The notes under the pieces: model-generated | What the model was told of the DNA's origin: nothing | Seen by the model: only the letters and a program-made list of their open reading frames with translations | The model's database searches: none | In this document: positions 62,493 to 64,000 of the stretch, one piece after another | Layout of the letters: every line of letters starts with the position of its first letter | Position numbering within the stretch: the stretch's first letter is position 1 | Position numbers and translations under genes: made by a program | Assembly: GCF_051307055.1 (NCBI RefSeq) | Contig: NZ_CP149994.1 | Location: forward strand, 186,001-250,000 | DNA length: 64,000 nt | DNA from: Dryocola sp051307055 | Lineage (GTDB): Bacteria; Pseudomonadota; Gammaproteobacteria; Enterobacterales; Enterobacteriaceae | Direction of reading: 5' to 3'

Positions 62493-63776
62493 ATGGTTAA
62501 ACTTGAGAAGAACGATCCTCTAATGCTGGCAAGGCAGCTGCCGAATAAATCAGTCGCGCTGATTCTGGCAGGTGGCCGCGGTACCCGACTAAAAGACCTG
62601 ACGTCTACGCGCGCGAAACCCGCCGTTCACTTTGGCGGCAAGTTCCGCATTATTGATTTTGCCTTATCGAACTGCATTAACTCCGGGATCCGCCGTATCG
62701 GCGTGATCACCCAGTATCAGTCCCACACGCTGGTGCAGCATATCCAGCGCGGCTGGTCGTTCTTCAGCGAAGAGATGAATGAATTCGTCGATCTCCTGCC
62801 CGCGCAGCAGCGTGTGCACGGTGAAAACTGGTATCGCGGCACGGCAGATGCGGTAACCCAGAACCTCGACATCATTCGTCGCTACAAAGCCGAGTACGTG
62901 GTGATTCTGGCCGGGGACCATATCTACAAGCAGGACTACTCGCGCATGCTCATCGATCATGTCGAGAAGGGGGCGCGTTGTACGGTGGCCTGTATGCCGG
63001 TGCCGCTGCACGAAGCGACGGCGTTTGGCGTGATGGCCGTAGACGAAGAAGACAAGATAATTGAATTCGTCGAAAAACCGGCCAATCCGCCGTCTATGCC
63101 GGGCGACGACAGCAAAGCGTTAGCCAGCATGGGGATTTATATTTTTGATGCCGATTACCTCTACGAGCTGCTTGAAGCCGACGATGTCGACGAAAATTCC
63201 AGCCACGACTTTGGTAAAGACATCATTCCCAACGTGATGAAGTCCGGCGAGGCGTTTGCGCATCCGTTCCCGCTTTCCTGCGTACAGTCAGATCCGAACG
63301 CAGAGCCTTACTGGCGCGACGTGGGAACGCTGGAAGCCTACTGGAAAGCCAACCTCGACCTCGCCTCGGTGACGCCGGAGCTGGATATGTACGATCAGGA
63401 GTGGCCGATACGCACCCACATGGAACCTCTGCCGCCGGCGAAATTTGTGCAGGACCGCTCGGGCAGCCACGGCATGACGCTGAACTCGCTGGTTTCCGGC
63501 GGCTGCATTATCTCCGGGTCGGTGGTGGTGCAGTCGGTGCTGTTCCCGCGAGTGCGTATTAACTCATTCTGTAATATCGATTCGTCAGTTCTGCTGCCGG
63601 ATGTGAAAGTTGGGCGTTCGTGCCGTCTGCGCCGCTGCATTATCGACAGGGCGTGTGTCATCCCGGAAGGGATGGTGATTGGCGAAAACGCGGAAGAAGA
63701 CGGGCGTCGTTTCTATCGCTCGGAAGAAGGCATCGTACTGGTAACCCGGGACATGCTGGCCAAACTGCAAGGTTAG
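62493..63776 (+). CDS. glgC: Glucose-1-phosphate adenylyltransferase GlgC
   Basis: A 427-residue enzyme that makes ADP-glucose from glucose-1-phosphate and ATP, the committed step of glycogen synthesis. The nucleotide-binding motif ILAGGRGTRLKDLTSTRAKP lies near the N-terminus and carries the activator-site Lys and Arg residues. A C-terminal left-handed beta-helix follows. ATG 62493 with AAAGGAG upstream; 14 bases after glgX. Confidence 0.97.
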   Translation: MVKLEKNDPLMLARQLPNKSVALILAGGRGTRLKDLTSTRAKPAVHFGGKFRIIDFALSNCINSGIRRIGVITQYQSHTLVQHIQRGWSFFSEEMNEFVDLLPAQQRVHGENWYRGTADAVTQNLDIIRRYKAEYVVILAGDHIYKQDYSRMLIDHVEKGARCTVACMPVPLHEATAFGVMAVDEEDKIIEFVEKPANPPSMPGDDSKALASMGIYIFDADYLYELLEADDVDENSSHDFGKDIIPNVMKSGEAFAHPFPLSCVQSDPNAEPYWRDVGTLEAYWKANLDLASVTPELDMYDQEWPIRTHMEPLPPAKFVQDRSGSHGMTLNSLVSGGCIISGSVVVQSVLFPRVRINSFCNIDSSVLLPDVKVGRSCRLRRCIIDRACVIPEGMVIGENAEEDGRRFYRSEEGIVLVTRDMLAKLQG

Positions 63777-63793
63777 AAATGAAGGATTGACCC

Positions 63794-63815
63794 GCGCGCG
63801 GCGCATGCCGCGCGC
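63794..63815. other. GC-rich hairpin between glgC and glgA
   Basis: GCGCGCGGC and GCCGCGCGC form a 9-bp perfect stem around GCAT. No U-run follows, so it probably shapes mRNA decay or processing between the two cistrons rather than ending transcription. Confidence 0.6.
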
Positions 63816-63883
63816 TGTCATTTTATCGTTCGGCGCTGTACCTGACGAAAAACAGCGCCGCGACTTGCTATACGGGAGCGATA

Positions 63884-64000
63884 ATGCAGGTCTTACATGT
63901 ATGTTCTGAAATATTCCCACTGTTAAAAACCGGTGGGCTTGCTGATGTTATCGGCGCGCTACCCGCAGCCCAGATAGCCGGGGGCGTGGATACACGCGTT
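63884..64000 (+). CDS. glgA: Glycogen synthase GlgA (5' end only, cut by window edge)
   Basis: The first 39 codons are present. They begin MQVLHVCSEIFPLLKTGGLA, the glycogen synthase N-terminus, with the KTGGLADV ADP-glucose-binding motif. It starts at ATG 63884 behind GGGAGCG, 107 bases after glgC. The rest lies outside the window. Confidence 0.95.
   Translation, partial: MQVLHVCSEIFPLLKTGGLADVIGALPAAQIAGGVDTRV

Overview
The window is chromosomal DNA from a member of the Enterobacteriaceae. Nearly every protein reads as a close relative of its Escherichia coli counterpart, and the gene order largely follows the E. coli gor-to-glg segment. Differences from E. coli (no dtpB beside uspA, no nik/acpT block, extra bactofilin, TRAP, c-di-GMP and peptidase/transporter modules) fit an Enterobacter/Kosakonia/Cronobacter/Klebsiella-type relative. 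The genus cannot be fixed from the sequence alone. No tRNA, rRNA, intact insertion sequence, prophage or CRISPR array was seen.

Layout. 1-11,071: an ankyrin-like gene fragment, gor, a membrane-anchored bactofilin gene, rlmJ, prlC-rsmJ behind a sigma-32-like promoter, uspA/uspB, pitA and yhiN. 11,072-18,300: an accessory stretch. It holds an AT-rich block with a periplasmic SUOX-fold protein plus a membrane GGDEF-EAL protein (resembling the pterin-responsive PruR-DcpA pair), then a degenerate M24 peptidase-like protein, an EamA exporter and a MocR regulator. 18,400-22,540: yhhT, yhhS, dcrB, yhhQ (with a probable preQ1-I riboswitch) and tusA. 22,735-25,564: a DctPQM TRAP transporter operon inserted between tusA and zntA. 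25,616-34,454: zntA with a ZntR-type promoter, yhhN/yhhM/yhhL, rsmD, ftsYEX and rpoH. 34,680-41,894: branched-chain amino acid uptake (livJ, panM, livKHMGF). 42,122-47,502: glycerol-3-phosphate uptake (ugpBAECQ) behind phased PhoB half-sites. 47,489-54,000: yhhA, ggt, yhhY, the sRNA gene ryhB, yhhX, yhhW and gntR. 53,910-64,000: gntK-gntU, a degraded small gene, yhgN, asd and glgBXC plus the start of glgA.

The genes cover redox and stress defence (gor, uspA/B, rpoH, zntA, ryhB), rRNA modification (rlmJ, rsmJ, rsmD), membrane targeting and division (ftsYEX), nutrient capture (pitA, TRAP, liv, ugp, gnt) and storage (glg). The most unusual features are the PruR/DcpA-like pair, two exact-period tandem arrays built from REP-like units (51 bp after livJ; 42 bp inside the ugp operon between ugpB and ugpA), the compact riboswitch ahead of yhhQ, and remnants or micro-ORFs in intergenic DNA. 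All identifications were made by reading the sequence and from remembered family features; no database search was run.
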